64,000 nucleotides of DNA, from the NCBI GenBank assembly GCA_963704295.1, contig OY969884.1, positions 2,813,065 through 2,877,064 on the forward strand, written 5' to 3'. The notes beneath the pieces are model-generated. The model was not told where the DNA came from. It worked only from the letters and a program-made list of their open reading frames with translations, and did not search any database. Origin of the DNA: JACCVL01 sp963704295. Lineage in GTDB: Bacteria; Actinomycetota; Actinomycetes; Propionibacteriales; Nocardioidaceae. Shown piece by piece: positions 26,099 through 34,515 of this stretch. The position numbers and the translations under genes were made by a program. How positions within the stretch are numbered: position 1 is the first letter of the stretch; each line of letters starts with the position of its first letter.

Positions 26099-27152
26099 CA
26101 CCGGCGCGGCGTCGACCGTCGACCCGGCCCCCCGTCGCGGCGAGGTGGTGCTGACGGTCCAGGACGCGGTGAAGCACTTCCCGTTGACCCAGGGCATCGT
26201 CTTGCAGAAGACGGTCGGGCAGGTCCGGGCGGTGGACGGCGTCAGCCTCGAGCTCCGGCGCGGGGAGACGCTCGGACTGGTCGGCGAGTCCGGCTGCGGC
26301 AAGTCGACGCTCAGCCGGACGATCATGGGGCTGGAGAAGGCCACGTCCGGGTCGATCAAGCTGCTCGGCGAGGAGCTCGTCGGCATGTCGGAGAAGCAGC
26401 TGCGCAAGGTGCGCCGGCACGTCCAAATCATCTTCCAGGACCCGTACGCGTCTCTCGACCCGCGGATGACGGTCGGCAGCATCGTCGGCGAGCCGTTCCG
26501 CGTCCACCCCGAGGTGGCCCCGCGCGACCAGCGGCGGCGGCGGGTGGAAGAGCTCCTGGAGGTCGTGGGCCTCAACCCGGAGCACATCAACCGCTACCCG
26601 CACCAGTTCTCCGGCGGCCAGCGGCAGCGGATCGGGATCGCGCGGGCACTGGCCCTGCGCCCGCAGATCATCGTGTGCGACGAGCCGGTGTCCGCGCTCG
26701 ACGTCTCGGTGCAGGCGCAGGTGATCAACCTGCTGGAGCGACTGCAGGACGAGTTCGACCTGTCCTACGTCTTCGTCGCGCACGACCTGTCGGTCGTGCG
26801 GCACATCTCCGACCGGATCGCGGTGATGTACCTCGGCAAGATCGTGGAGATCGGCACCGAGGCCGAGATCTACGACCACCCGACCCACCCGTACACCCAG
26901 GCGCTGCTGTCCGCGGTCCCCGTCCCGGACCCGGGCCTGCGGGGACACCGCGAGCAGATCGTGCTCGAGGGCGACGTCCCCAGCCCCGCCAACCCGCCGT
27001 CCGGCTGCCGGTTCCGGACCCGCTGCTTCAAGGCGCAGGACATCTGCGCGACCGAGGAGCCGCCGCTGGTACCGCACCCGGGGACCGGGACGCCCCAGCT
27101 GTCGGCCTGTCACTTCGCCGAGCAGCTCGACGTGGTGCACGCGACGCACTGA
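26091..27152 (+). CDS. oppF: Peptide ABC transporter ATPase, OppF/DppF type
   Basis: A 353-residue ATP-binding subunit that pairs with OppD. Walker A GESGCGKST, signature FSGGQRQRI and Walker B IIVCDEPVSALDV are intact, with the switch histidine in VAHDLS. The OppF-type N-terminal insert (KHFPLTQGIVLQKTVGQVRA) is present, as is the C-terminal Cys-containing extension (CRFRTRCFKAQDIC). ATG 26091 overlaps the oppD end. Confidence 0.93.
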   Translation: MTDTGAASTVDPAPRRGEVVLTVQDAVKHFPLTQGIVLQKTVGQVRAVDGVSLELRRGETLGLVGESGCGKSTLSRTIMGLEKATSGSIKLLGEELVGMSEKQLRKVRRHVQIIFQDPYASLDPRMTVGSIVGEPFRVHPEVAPRDQRRRRVEELLEVVGLNPEHINRYPHQFSGGQRQRIGIARALALRPQIIVCDEPVSALDVSVQAQVINLLERLQDEFDLSYVFVAHDLSVVRHISDRIAVMYLGKIVEIGTEAEIYDHPTHPYTQALLSAVPVPDPGLRGHREQIVLEGDVPSPANPPSGCRFRTRCFKAQDICATEEPPLVPHPGTGTPQLSACHFAEQLDVVHATH

Positions 27153-27169
27153 CCGCCCGGTTGCCCTGG

Positions 27170-28939
27170 ATGCGTTCGCGAGGTCACCTCCGTCGGGCCG
27201 CGGCGGCCTCCTCGCTGATGGTGCTGCTGCTGGCCGGCTGCACCGACGACGAGACCGACGGCGCGGACCCGCAACCGACCGTCGGTGACGACCCGCCGGT
27301 GCAGCTGCTGGCCCCGGACGCGACCGCTCCCGCCCCGGCCGTCTCCGGCGCGGTCCCAGGTGGTGACATCACCGTCCTGAGCAGCAGCGCGCCGACCAGC
27401 CTCGACCCCACCCGGGCCGGGTCCGCGACCGAGTGGGCCATCCTGCAGCTGGTGACCCGGAGCCTGACCCAGTACCGCTACGACCCGGCGACAGGCCGGT
27501 CCGTGCTGGTGCCGGACATGGCGACCGACCTCGGCCGACCCAACGACGACTTCACCGCGTGGACGTTCACGCTCCGCCGTGGCCTGCGCTACGCCGACGG
27601 CAGCCGGGTGGTCCCGACCGACGTGGCCTATGCGGTGAAGCGGTCGTTCGCGCACGACCGGCTGCCCGGCGGAGCGCCCTACAACCGGTTGTTCTTCCTC
27701 GACGGCCAGCAGTACGACGGGCCGTACGCCGACGGGCTGGACTATGCGGGCGTCGAGGTCGACGGTCGCGAAATCACGCTGCGGATGGCCCGACCGTTCA
27801 CCGACCTCCCCTACTACGCGGCGCTGCCGGCGTTCACCGCGATCCCGCCGGCAGCGGACCGCAACCCGCAGCGCTACGGCAGGCGGCCGATGGCGACCGG
27901 GCCGTACCAGTTCGCGGCCTACGATCCCGGCGACGAGCTCGTGCTCACCCGCAACGAGCATTGGGACCCCGACACGGACCCGGCCCGGCACCAGTACGCC
28001 GACACCTGGACCTTCGAGTGGGGAGTGGACGCTGCCCGCCGGGACACCGAGCTGGTGCAGGACGATGGACTGGGCGCCACGACGGTGACCTACGACAGCG
28101 TCCTCGCCGACACCTATGCGCTGGTGCAGCAGGACACCGACCTGATGGACCGGATGGTCACCGGCAACGCCCCGTGCTCGTACGCGTGGTACCTCGACAC
28201 TGACGCGATTCCCAGCCGGCAGGTGCGTCGAGCCGTCGGGTACGCCTACCCGTACCGGGAGGTGTGGCGAGCGGAGGGCGTGCTCGAGGGGGTGACCCGT
28301 CTCCCGGCGAGCACGTTGCTGCCGCCGGGGACGATCGGCCGGCTGCCGTACGACCCGTTGGGGATCGACGGTGCCAACACGCACGCGGAGCGGGCCAAAG
28401 AACTGCTCGCGCAGGCCGGCGAGCTGGGAAGGCGGATCCGCTTCTTCTACGCGACCGACGACCCCACCTCGGTGGCGGTCAAGGACGTCATCGTCGCCGG
28501 CTTCGAGCGCGCCGGCTTCCGGGCCGTCCCGGTGCCGTCCACGGTGACCGGTCGGGCCCGCGACGAGACCGACCCGCGAGCTCGAGTGGACGTCCGGTCC
28601 GTCCGCTGGTGCTCGGCCTGGCCGACCGGCAGCGCCTGGTTCCCCGCGCAGTGGCAGGGTGAGCGGCTCGGTCCGGGTGCCCCGGCACCGTCGTTCCTGG
28701 ACGACCCGGTTGTGGACCGGCGGATCGCCGAGATCCTCACCACGATGGGGGAGGAGCGGTCACGGCGGGCGTGGGGAGAGCTCGACCGGTACGTCCAGTC
28801 CTCCGCCTACCCGGTCGTCCCGCTCGGCTACGAGGGCAAGGCCAGCATGTTCGGCTCCCGAATCGGCGGGATGGCGGTCAACGAGGTCTACGGCATGCCG
28901 ACGTTCGTCGACATGTTCGTGCGACCGGAGGAGGAGTAG
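27170..28939 (+). CDS. Second solute-binding lipoprotein of the peptide transporter locus
   Basis: A 589-residue family 5 binding protein, quite different in sequence from the one at 21325. The signal peptide ends LLAGC with Cys24 as lipidation site, followed by an acidic linker. Landmarks are LTQYRYDPATGRSVLVPDMA, WTFTLRRGLRYADGSRVVP and MATGPYQFAAYD. ATG 27170 begins 17 bases after oppF in the same direction. This makes two binding proteins for one set of permeases and ATPases, one at each end of the group. It could broaden the substrate range or act as a sensor; which peptide it binds is not readable. Confidence 0.9.
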   Translation: MRSRGHLRRAAAASSLMVLLLAGCTDDETDGADPQPTVGDDPPVQLLAPDATAPAPAVSGAVPGGDITVLSSSAPTSLDPTRAGSATEWAILQLVTRSLTQYRYDPATGRSVLVPDMATDLGRPNDDFTAWTFTLRRGLRYADGSRVVPTDVAYAVKRSFAHDRLPGGAPYNRLFFLDGQQYDGPYADGLDYAGVEVDGREITLRMARPFTDLPYYAALPAFTAIPPAADRNPQRYGRRPMATGPYQFAAYDPGDELVLTRNEHWDPDTDPARHQYADTWTFEWGVDAARRDTELVQDDGLGATTVTYDSVLADTYALVQQDTDLMDRMVTGNAPCSYAWYLDTDAIPSRQVRRAVGYAYPYREVWRAEGVLEGVTRLPASTLLPPGTIGRLPYDPLGIDGANTHAERAKELLAQAGELGRRIRFFYATDDPTSVAVKDVIVAGFERAGFRAVPVPSTVTGRARDETDPRARVDVRSVRWCSAWPTGSAWFPAQWQGERLGPGAPAPSFLDDPVVDRRIAEILTTMGEERSRRAWGELDRYVQSSAYPVVPLGYEGKASMFGSRIGGMAVNEVYGMPTFVDMFVRPEEE

Positions 28940-28942
28940 CTC

Positions 28943-30385
28943 GTGTCAAGCGACGGGTTGTTCGACGTCCCCTCGGTCAGCGCGCCGCGCAGCGGGGCGG
29001 GCAGCGGGGCGGGCAGCCTGGCCGACGCCGACCACGCCAACGCGCCGCTCGCCGTCCGGATGCGGCCGCGAACGCTGGCCGAGCTGCTGGGCCAGGAGCA
29101 CCTGCTCGCCGAGGGGTCCCCGCTGCGGCGGCTGGTGCAGGACGACTCGCCGATGTCGGTCGTGCTGTGGGGACCGCCGGGCACCGGCAAGACGACCATC
29201 GCCGCTCTGCTCAGCCGCAGCACCGGCCGGGACTTCGTCGAGGTGTCGGCGGTGTCCGCCGGGGTCAAGGACGTCCGGGCGGTCCTGGACGCCGCCCGCC
29301 GCTCGCTGGCCCGGGGCGGCCGGGAGACCGTGCTGTTCGTCGACGAGGTGCATCGCTTCTCGAAGACCCAGCAGGACGCACTGCTGCCCGGCGTCGAGAA
29401 CGGCTGGGTCTCGCTGGTGGCGGCGACCACGGAGAATCCGCACTTCGCGATCATCTCGCCGCTGCTGTCCCGCTCGCTGCTGCTGACCTTGCAGCCGCTC
29501 GAGGACTCGCAGGTGGCGGCGTTGCTGACGGCGGCGGTCAGCGACCCGCGCGGTCTGGCGGGCCGGGTCGAGCTCGACCAGCAGGCTCTCGACCACCTGG
29601 TGCGGCTGGCGGGCGGCGACGGGCGGCGGGCGCTCACCTATCTGGAAGCAGCGGCCGAGGCGGCCACCGCCCGGCGCAGCGGCGTCGTCGACGCGGAGAC
29701 CGCCGCCCTCGCGGTGGACCGGGCCGCAGTCCGCTACGACCGGGCCGGCGACCAGCACTACGACGTCACCTCCGCGCTGATCAAGTCGGTGCGCGGCTCC
29801 GACGTCGACGCAGCGCTGCACTACCTGGCTCGGATGGTCGAGGCGGGGGAGGACCCGCGTTTCCTTGCCCGCCGTCTGGTGATCCTGGCCAGCGAGGACA
29901 TCGGCCTGGCCGAACCCACCGCGCTCGGCACGGCGACCGCCGCGGCCGAGGCGGTCGGGTTCATCGGGTGGCCGGAGGGACGCATCGTGCTGGCGCAGGC
30001 GGTGATCGCCCTGGCGCTGGCCCCGAAGTCGAACGCGGTGATCAACGCGATCGACGCGGCTCTTGCCGACGTCCGGGGTGGTTTGGCCGGCCCGGTGCCG
30101 CCGCATCTGCGTGACGCGCACTACCGCGGCGCGAAGGACGTCGGGCACGGGCAGGGGTACCGCTACGCGCACGACGATCCGCGGGGCGTCGTCGCCCAGC
30201 AGTACGCGCCCGACGACGTCGTCGGGCGACGCTACTACGCGCCGACCCGCCGCGGCGCCGAGGCCGCGTACGCCGAGCGGGTGCAGCGCCTGCGGGCCGC
30301 GCTCGCCGGCGACGACAGTTCAGCGGCACCGGCGGGTCCAGGTGCTCGGGAAACCCCGCAGACCGGGCGCGGCCCCCGCCGGTAG
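28943..30385 (+). CDS. rarA: Replication-associated recombination ATPase RarA (MgsA)
   Basis: A 480-residue AAA+ ATPase related to clamp-loader subunits that acts at stalled replication forks. Walker A GPPGTGKTT, Walker B FVDEVHRFSKTQQDALLP, and the family sensor I ATTENPHFAIISPLLSRS are intact; the C-terminal tetramerisation domain contains HYDVTSALIKSVRGSD and ASEDIGLAEP. GTG 28943 has GGAGGAGGAG just upstream and follows the previous stop by three bases, so it may be transcribed with the transporter genes. The N-terminal 30 residues are Gly/Ser/Ala-rich. Confidence 0.95.
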   Translation: MSSDGLFDVPSVSAPRSGAGSGAGSLADADHANAPLAVRMRPRTLAELLGQEHLLAEGSPLRRLVQDDSPMSVVLWGPPGTGKTTIAALLSRSTGRDFVEVSAVSAGVKDVRAVLDAARRSLARGGRETVLFVDEVHRFSKTQQDALLPGVENGWVSLVAATTENPHFAIISPLLSRSLLLTLQPLEDSQVAALLTAAVSDPRGLAGRVELDQQALDHLVRLAGGDGRRALTYLEAAAEAATARRSGVVDAETAALAVDRAAVRYDRAGDQHYDVTSALIKSVRGSDVDAALHYLARMVEAGEDPRFLARRLVILASEDIGLAEPTALGTATAAAEAVGFIGWPEGRIVLAQAVIALALAPKSNAVINAIDAALADVRGGLAGPVPPHLRDAHYRGAKDVGHGQGYRYAHDDPRGVVAQQYAPDDVVGRRYYAPTRRGAEAAYAERVQRLRAALAGDDSSAAPAGPGARETPQTGRGPRR

Positions 30386-30388
30386 GGT
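30383..30388 (+). promoter_or_regulatory. Candidate -10 element for a leaderless transcript before alaS
   Basis: TAGGGT overlaps the rarA stop codon and ends six bases before the ATG at 30395. There is no ribosome-binding site in the gap. It could drive the alaS group. Confidence 0.45.
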
Positions 30389-30394
30389 CGGCGC

Positions 30395-30898
30395 ATGCCC
30401 GGCTCCGACATCGTCGTCGTGCTCGGAGTGCTGGTCCTGCTCGCGCTCGGGGCGGCCGCCGCCCTGCTCGTCCAGGTCCGCTCCCTGCGCCGCGAGTTGC
30501 GGGCCGCGATCCTGGCCCGGCACTCCGTCGCATCGGTCCCGCCGCCCCAGCCGCCCCAGCCGCCGCCGGCGGCTCCAACGACCGAGGTGGCCCGGATGGC
30601 GCCGGTGCCGTCCGGTCCGCAGCCGACCGTTCCGAGCACCGAACAGATCGTGCGGCTGACCCTGCAGCATCCGCTGGTCCGGGTGGCCGCGGTCGCCCAC
30701 GGCCTGCGGCGCGCCCTCGAGCCGGCCAATCGGGACCGGATCCGTGCGCTGGTGCGCCGAGACGCGCGCCGGCGCGAGCGGCTGCGTCGCCGGGCGGCCC
30801 GACGCGCCGGACGGGTTCTCCCGCTCGACCGCGACCGGGACGAGCGCGACCGGGACGTCCGCGACTGGGCCGTCCGCGACCGGGACGTCGCCTCGTGA
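30395..30898 (+). CDS. Small single-pass membrane protein with a charged repetitive tail (DUF948-like position)
   Basis: A 167-residue protein. One membrane helix lies near the N-terminus (IVVVLGVLVLLALGAAAALLV), followed by a Pro-rich linker, then VRLTLQHPLVRVAAVAHGLRRAL, which resembles the C-terminal part of DUF948 proteins, a family common just upstream of alaS in actinobacteria. The tail is very basic and then alternates Asp and Arg (DRDRDERDRDVRDWAVRDRD) from 10-bp-like repeats. Function unknown. It ends 10 bases before the next small gene. Confidence 0.7.
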   Translation: MPGSDIVVVLGVLVLLALGAAAALLVQVRSLRRELRAAILARHSVASVPPPQPPQPPPAAPTTEVARMAPVPSGPQPTVPSTEQIVRLTLQHPLVRVAAVAHGLRRALEPANRDRIRALVRRDARRRERLRRRAARRAGRVLPLDRDRDERDRDVRDWAVRDRDVAS

Positions 30899-30908
30899 GG
30901 TGGCGGTG

Positions 30909-31268
30909 ATGGGGCGCGGGCTCTGGTTCGCGGTCGGGCTGGGCGCCGGTCTCTACGGGTCGCTGAAGGCTCGCCGGCTGGCCTACCGGGTGTCGCCTGC
31001 CGGTCTGGCCGACCAGGCGGCCGCCCTGCGGCTCGGCGCCCGCGCGCTGGTCGACGACGTCGCGGCCGCGACCCGGGAGCGGGAGGACGAGCTGCTGGGA
31101 GAGCTCGGCCTGCCTCGCCGTAGCGTTCCGCGGCCACCACAGGTCGTCGACCGGCGGTCCGCGCCGGCCCGGCCGGTCCGGGCGGTCCGGCCGGTGGCAG
31201 CCGTCGAGACCGCGTCCGCCCCTCGACCCGAACCAGCCGAGCCGACCACCGGGAAGGACGTCCGCTGA
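30909..31268 (+). CDS. Small membrane-associated protein (DUF6167-like)
   Basis: A 119-residue protein of unknown function. It starts MGRGLWFAVGLGAGLYGSLK, a short hydrophobic anchor, followed by a conserved amphipathic segment (GLADQAAALRLGARALVDDV) and a Pro/Ala-rich tail. Proteins of this form sit directly before alaS in many actinobacteria (DUF6167-like, family name from memory). ATG 30909 has GAGG eight bases upstream; GTG 30906 is an alternative start one codon earlier. The last base of its stop codon is the first base of alaS. Confidence 0.72.
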   Translation: MGRGLWFAVGLGAGLYGSLKARRLAYRVSPAGLADQAAALRLGARALVDDVAAATREREDELLGELGLPRRSVPRPPQVVDRRSAPARPVRAVRPVAAVETASAPRPEPAEPTTGKDVR

Positions 31269-33997
31269 TGGACACCGCGGAGATCCGTCGCCGCTTCCTC
31301 GCCCACTTCGAGCAGGCTGGGCACGCCGTCGTCCCGTCCGCGTCGCTGCTGGTCGACGACCCCACCCTGTTGTTCGTGGGGGCCGGCATGGTGCCGTTCA
31401 AGCCGTACTTCCTCGGCCAGGAGCAGGCCCCCTGGCCGCGCGCGGCCAGCGTGCAGAAGTGCGTGCGGACGATCGACATCGACGAGGTGGGTCAGACCAC
31501 CCGGCACGGCACGTTCTTCCAGATGTGCGGCAACTTCAGCTTCGGGGACTACTTCAAGGAGCGCGCGATCGAGCTGGCCTGGGACCTGGTCACCCGCGCC
31601 CAGGTCGACGGTGGTTTCGGCTTCGAGGAGTCCCGCCTGCTGGCCAGCGTCTACCACGAGGACGACGAGGCGATCGAGCTGTGGAAGAAGGTTGCCGGCC
31701 TGCCCGAGGACCGGATCGTCCGGCTCGGCATGAAGGACAACTTCTGGTCCATGGGGGTGCCCGGTCCCTGCGGCCCGTGCTCGGAGATCCTCATCGACCG
31801 GGGCCCGGAGTACGGACCCGAGGGGGACATCGAGAAGGCCGGGGACCGGTACCTCGAGTTCTGGAACCTGGTGTTCATGCAGAACATTCGTGGTGAGGGT
31901 GGCGCGAAGGAGGGTTACGAGGTCCTCGGCGACCTGCCGGCGAAGAGCATCGACACCGGAATGGGCCTGGAGCGGGTGGCCTTTCTGCTCCAGGGCACCG
32001 ACAACATCTACGAGATCGACGAGGTCTTCCCGGTGATCGCACGCGCCGGTGAGCTGTCCGGCCGAAGCTACGGGGCCGAACGCGGTGACGACGTGCGCTT
32101 CCGGGTGGTGGCCGACCACGTTCGCAGCGCGCTGATGTTGATCGGCGACGGCGTGCGGCCCGGAAACGAGGGCCGCGGCTATGTGCTGCGCCGGCTGATT
32201 CGCCGCGCGGTGCGCTCTATGCGGCTGCTCGGCGTCGACGAGCCGACGCTGCCCGAGCTGCTGCCGGTGACCAAGGACAAGATGGCGCAGTCCTATCCGG
32301 AGCTGGACGGCGAGTGGGAGCGGATCAGCCAGATCGCCTACGCCGAGGAGGAAGCATTCCGGCAGACGCTGCGGGCCGGCACGCAGATCTTCGACCTCGC
32401 CGTCGCCCGCACCCGGGGCGAGGGCAGCGACCAGCTGGCCGGCGACGAGGTGTTCGCCCTGCACGACACGTACGGGTTCCCGGTCGACCTGACTCTGGAG
32501 ATGGCGAACGAGCAGGGGCTGGCGGTCGACGAGGTCGGCTTCCGGCGGTTGATGGACGAGCAGCGCACCCGGGCGAAGGCGGACGCGCAGGCGCGCAAGA
32601 CCGGCCACGTCGACGCGGGCGCCTACCGAGACGTCGCCGGCGCGATGGGGCGGCCGGTGCAGTTCACCGGCTACGACGAGGTGGTGTCCGAGGCCGGTGT
32701 CACCGCGTTGGTCGGAGCCGGGGGAGTGGTCGAGGTCGCCCACGAGGGTGCCGAGCTGGACGTGGTGCTGGACCGGACCCCGTTCTACGCCGAGGGCGGC
32801 GGACAGCTGGCCGACCACGGTGTGATCGAGCTGGACAACGGTGGCTGGCTGGAGGTGCTGGACGTTCAGTCGCCGCTGACCGGCGTGATCGCGCACCGCG
32901 TCCGGGTGGCCTCGGGCGAGGTTGTGCCCGGGGTCGCGGTTCAGGCCCGGGTAGACGTGGAGCGGCGCCGGTCCATCTCCCGCGCGCACACGGCGACGCA
33001 CATGGTGCACAAGGCGTTCCGCGAGGCGCTGGGCGAGACTGCGGTGCAGGCGGGCAGCGAGAACGCCCCGGGGCGGTTTCGCTTCGACTTCGCCGCGACC
33101 GGTGCGGTGCCGCAGTCGGCACTGGCCGACGTCGAGGCGCGGGTGAACGAGCTGGTCCTCCACGACCTCGAGGTCCACGCGCAGACGATGACCCAGGCGG
33201 AGGCCCGGGCGGCGGGCGCGATGGCGCTGTTCGGCGAGAAGTACGGCGACCAGGTACGGGTGATCTCCGTCGGTGACTGGGCCCGGGAGCTGTGTGGCGG
33301 CACGCATGCCGGTCGGTCCGGCCAGCTGGGGGTCATCAAGCTGCTCGGTGAGAGCTCGATCGGGTCCGGCGTGCGCCGGGTGGAGGCCCTGGTGGGCAGT
33401 GACGCCTACCGCTTCCTGGCCCGCGAGCACGTACTCCTGGCCCAACTGACCGAGGCGCTCAAGGTGCGACCGGAGGAGCTGCCCGGCCGGGTCGCCGACC
33501 TGGTCGAGCGGCTGCGTCGCGCGGAGAAGGAGATCGACGCGGTCCGAGTCCAGCAGCTGCTGTCCTCCGCGGGCGATCTCGCCGCGCGGGCGCAGGACGT
33601 CCAGGGGGTGGCGTACGTCGGGGCGAGCACTCCGGACGGCGTCAACGCCGGCCAGGTGCGCACCCTCGCCCTCGACATCCGCGGCCGGCTCGACAGCGGC
33701 CGGCCGGGGGTGGTCACCGTGGTCGGGTCGACCGGTGGCAAGCCCGCCGTCGTGGTCGCGGTCAATGACGCCGCCCGCGACCGTGGCCTGTCCGCGAACG
33801 CCCTGGTGAAGGTCGCCGCGGGCGTGCTCGGTGGCAGCGGCGGCGGACGGGACGACGTGGCGCAGGGCGGCGGTGCGGTGGACGGTGCCGACGGTGCCGA
33901 CGGTGTCGACGGTGCCCTGGCCGCACGTGTCGACCGAGCCCTTGCCGGTGTCGAGCACGCCATCGCCGGCGCGGCCGGCGACGAGGTGAGCGGGTGA
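31268..33997 (+). CDS. alaS: Alanyl-tRNA synthetase
   Basis: A 909-residue class II aminoacyl-tRNA synthetase. The catalytic domain has FLAHFEQAGHAVVPSASLL and the CGNFSFGDYFKERA motif. The editing domain has the zinc ligands HxxxH (AHTATHMVH) and CxxxH (CGGTHAGRSG). A DHHA1-type C-terminal oligomerisation domain follows. In that domain, near residue 875, four 9-bp repeats encode Asp-Gly-Ala/Val units (33881-33916) in what is otherwise a GGSGGG-type loop. The ATG shares its first base with the upstream stop and ruvX overlaps its end. Confidence 0.96.
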   Translation: MDTAEIRRRFLAHFEQAGHAVVPSASLLVDDPTLLFVGAGMVPFKPYFLGQEQAPWPRAASVQKCVRTIDIDEVGQTTRHGTFFQMCGNFSFGDYFKERAIELAWDLVTRAQVDGGFGFEESRLLASVYHEDDEAIELWKKVAGLPEDRIVRLGMKDNFWSMGVPGPCGPCSEILIDRGPEYGPEGDIEKAGDRYLEFWNLVFMQNIRGEGGAKEGYEVLGDLPAKSIDTGMGLERVAFLLQGTDNIYEIDEVFPVIARAGELSGRSYGAERGDDVRFRVVADHVRSALMLIGDGVRPGNEGRGYVLRRLIRRAVRSMRLLGVDEPTLPELLPVTKDKMAQSYPELDGEWERISQIAYAEEEAFRQTLRAGTQIFDLAVARTRGEGSDQLAGDEVFALHDTYGFPVDLTLEMANEQGLAVDEVGFRRLMDEQRTRAKADAQARKTGHVDAGAYRDVAGAMGRPVQFTGYDEVVSEAGVTALVGAGGVVEVAHEGAELDVVLDRTPFYAEGGGQLADHGVIELDNGGWLEVLDVQSPLTGVIAHRVRVASGEVVPGVAVQARVDVERRRSISRAHTATHMVHKAFREALGETAVQAGSENAPGRFRFDFAATGAVPQSALADVEARVNELVLHDLEVHAQTMTQAEARAAGAMALFGEKYGDQVRVISVGDWARELCGGTHAGRSGQLGVIKLLGESSIGSGVRRVEALVGSDAYRFLAREHVLLAQLTEALKVRPEELPGRVADLVERLRRAEKEIDAVRVQQLLSSAGDLAARAQDVQGVAYVGASTPDGVNAGQVRTLALDIRGRLDSGRPGVVTVVGSTGGKPAVVVAVNDAARDRGLSANALVKVAAGVLGGSGGGRDDVAQGGGAVDGADGADGVDGALAARVDRALAGVEHAIAGAAGDEVSG
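33881..33916 (+). repeat. Four 9-bp tandem repeats inside alaS
   Basis: Copies of GACGGTGCC (third copy GACGGTGTC) are tandemly arranged and encode Asp-Gly-Ala units near the C-terminus. The unit differs by one base from the repeat in aspS at 20404-20457. Confidence 0.85.
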
Positions 33998-34515
33998 CCC
34001 GACGGATCGGGGTGCGGCTCGGTGTCGACGTCGGCGACGTCCGGATCGGGGTCGCGGTCAGCGACCCGGACGGTCTGCTGGCGACGCCGGTCGAGACGGT
34101 CGCCGCGGGGAGGCCGGCGTTGGACCGGTTGCGCGCACTTGCCCGCGAGCACGAGGCCGTCGCGGTCGTGCTCGGGCTGCCCCGCTCCCTGTCCGGAGCG
34201 GAGGGTCCCGCCGCGGCCAAGGCGCGTGCCTTCGGCCGGGCGCTGGCTGCGGCCGTCGCGCCTGTCCCGGTGCGGCTGGTGGACGAGCGGCTGAGCACGG
34301 CCACCGCGGAGCGGTCGCTGCGCGTGCCCGGTACACGGTCTGCCCGGCCGGGTGCCCGGAACGGGGCCCGTCGACGGTCGGTGGTGGACCAGGCGGCGGC
34401 GGTGGTGATCCTGCAGTCGGCGCTGGACGCCGAGCGTGCGCAGGGCGCCCCGGTCGGTGAGCTGCTCGTCCCGGCGGCGGATGTCACGGGTGCCGGGGAC
34501 GTCTCCGGTGAGTGA
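33994..34515 (+). CDS. ruvX: Putative pre-16S rRNA nuclease YqgF/RuvX
   Basis: A 173-residue RNase H-fold protein of the YqgF family, thought to finish 16S rRNA 5' processing. It begins RIGVRLGVDVGDVRIGVAVSD, with the catalytic aspartate in the DVG motif, and has VVLGLPRSLSGAEG and RLVDERLSTATAER, the family signatures. GTG 33994 overlaps the alaS stop. It overlaps mltG at its end. The order alaS-ruvX-mltG-aroE is highly conserved in actinobacteria. Confidence 0.94.
   Translation: MTRRIGVRLGVDVGDVRIGVAVSDPDGLLATPVETVAAGRPALDRLRALAREHEAVAVVLGLPRSLSGAEGPAAAKARAFGRALAAAVAPVPVRLVDERLSTATAERSLRVPGTRSARPGARNGARRRSVVDQAAAVVILQSALDAERAQGAPVGELLVPAADVTGAGDVSGE

Noticed and set aside
30983..33958. Very long open frame antisense to alaS (and similar ones antisense to pdxS, hisS, aspS and the transporter genes)
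   Set aside because: High third-position GC keeps antisense frames open. These frames show no family motifs, and the opposite strand encodes well-recognised proteins in the same places.
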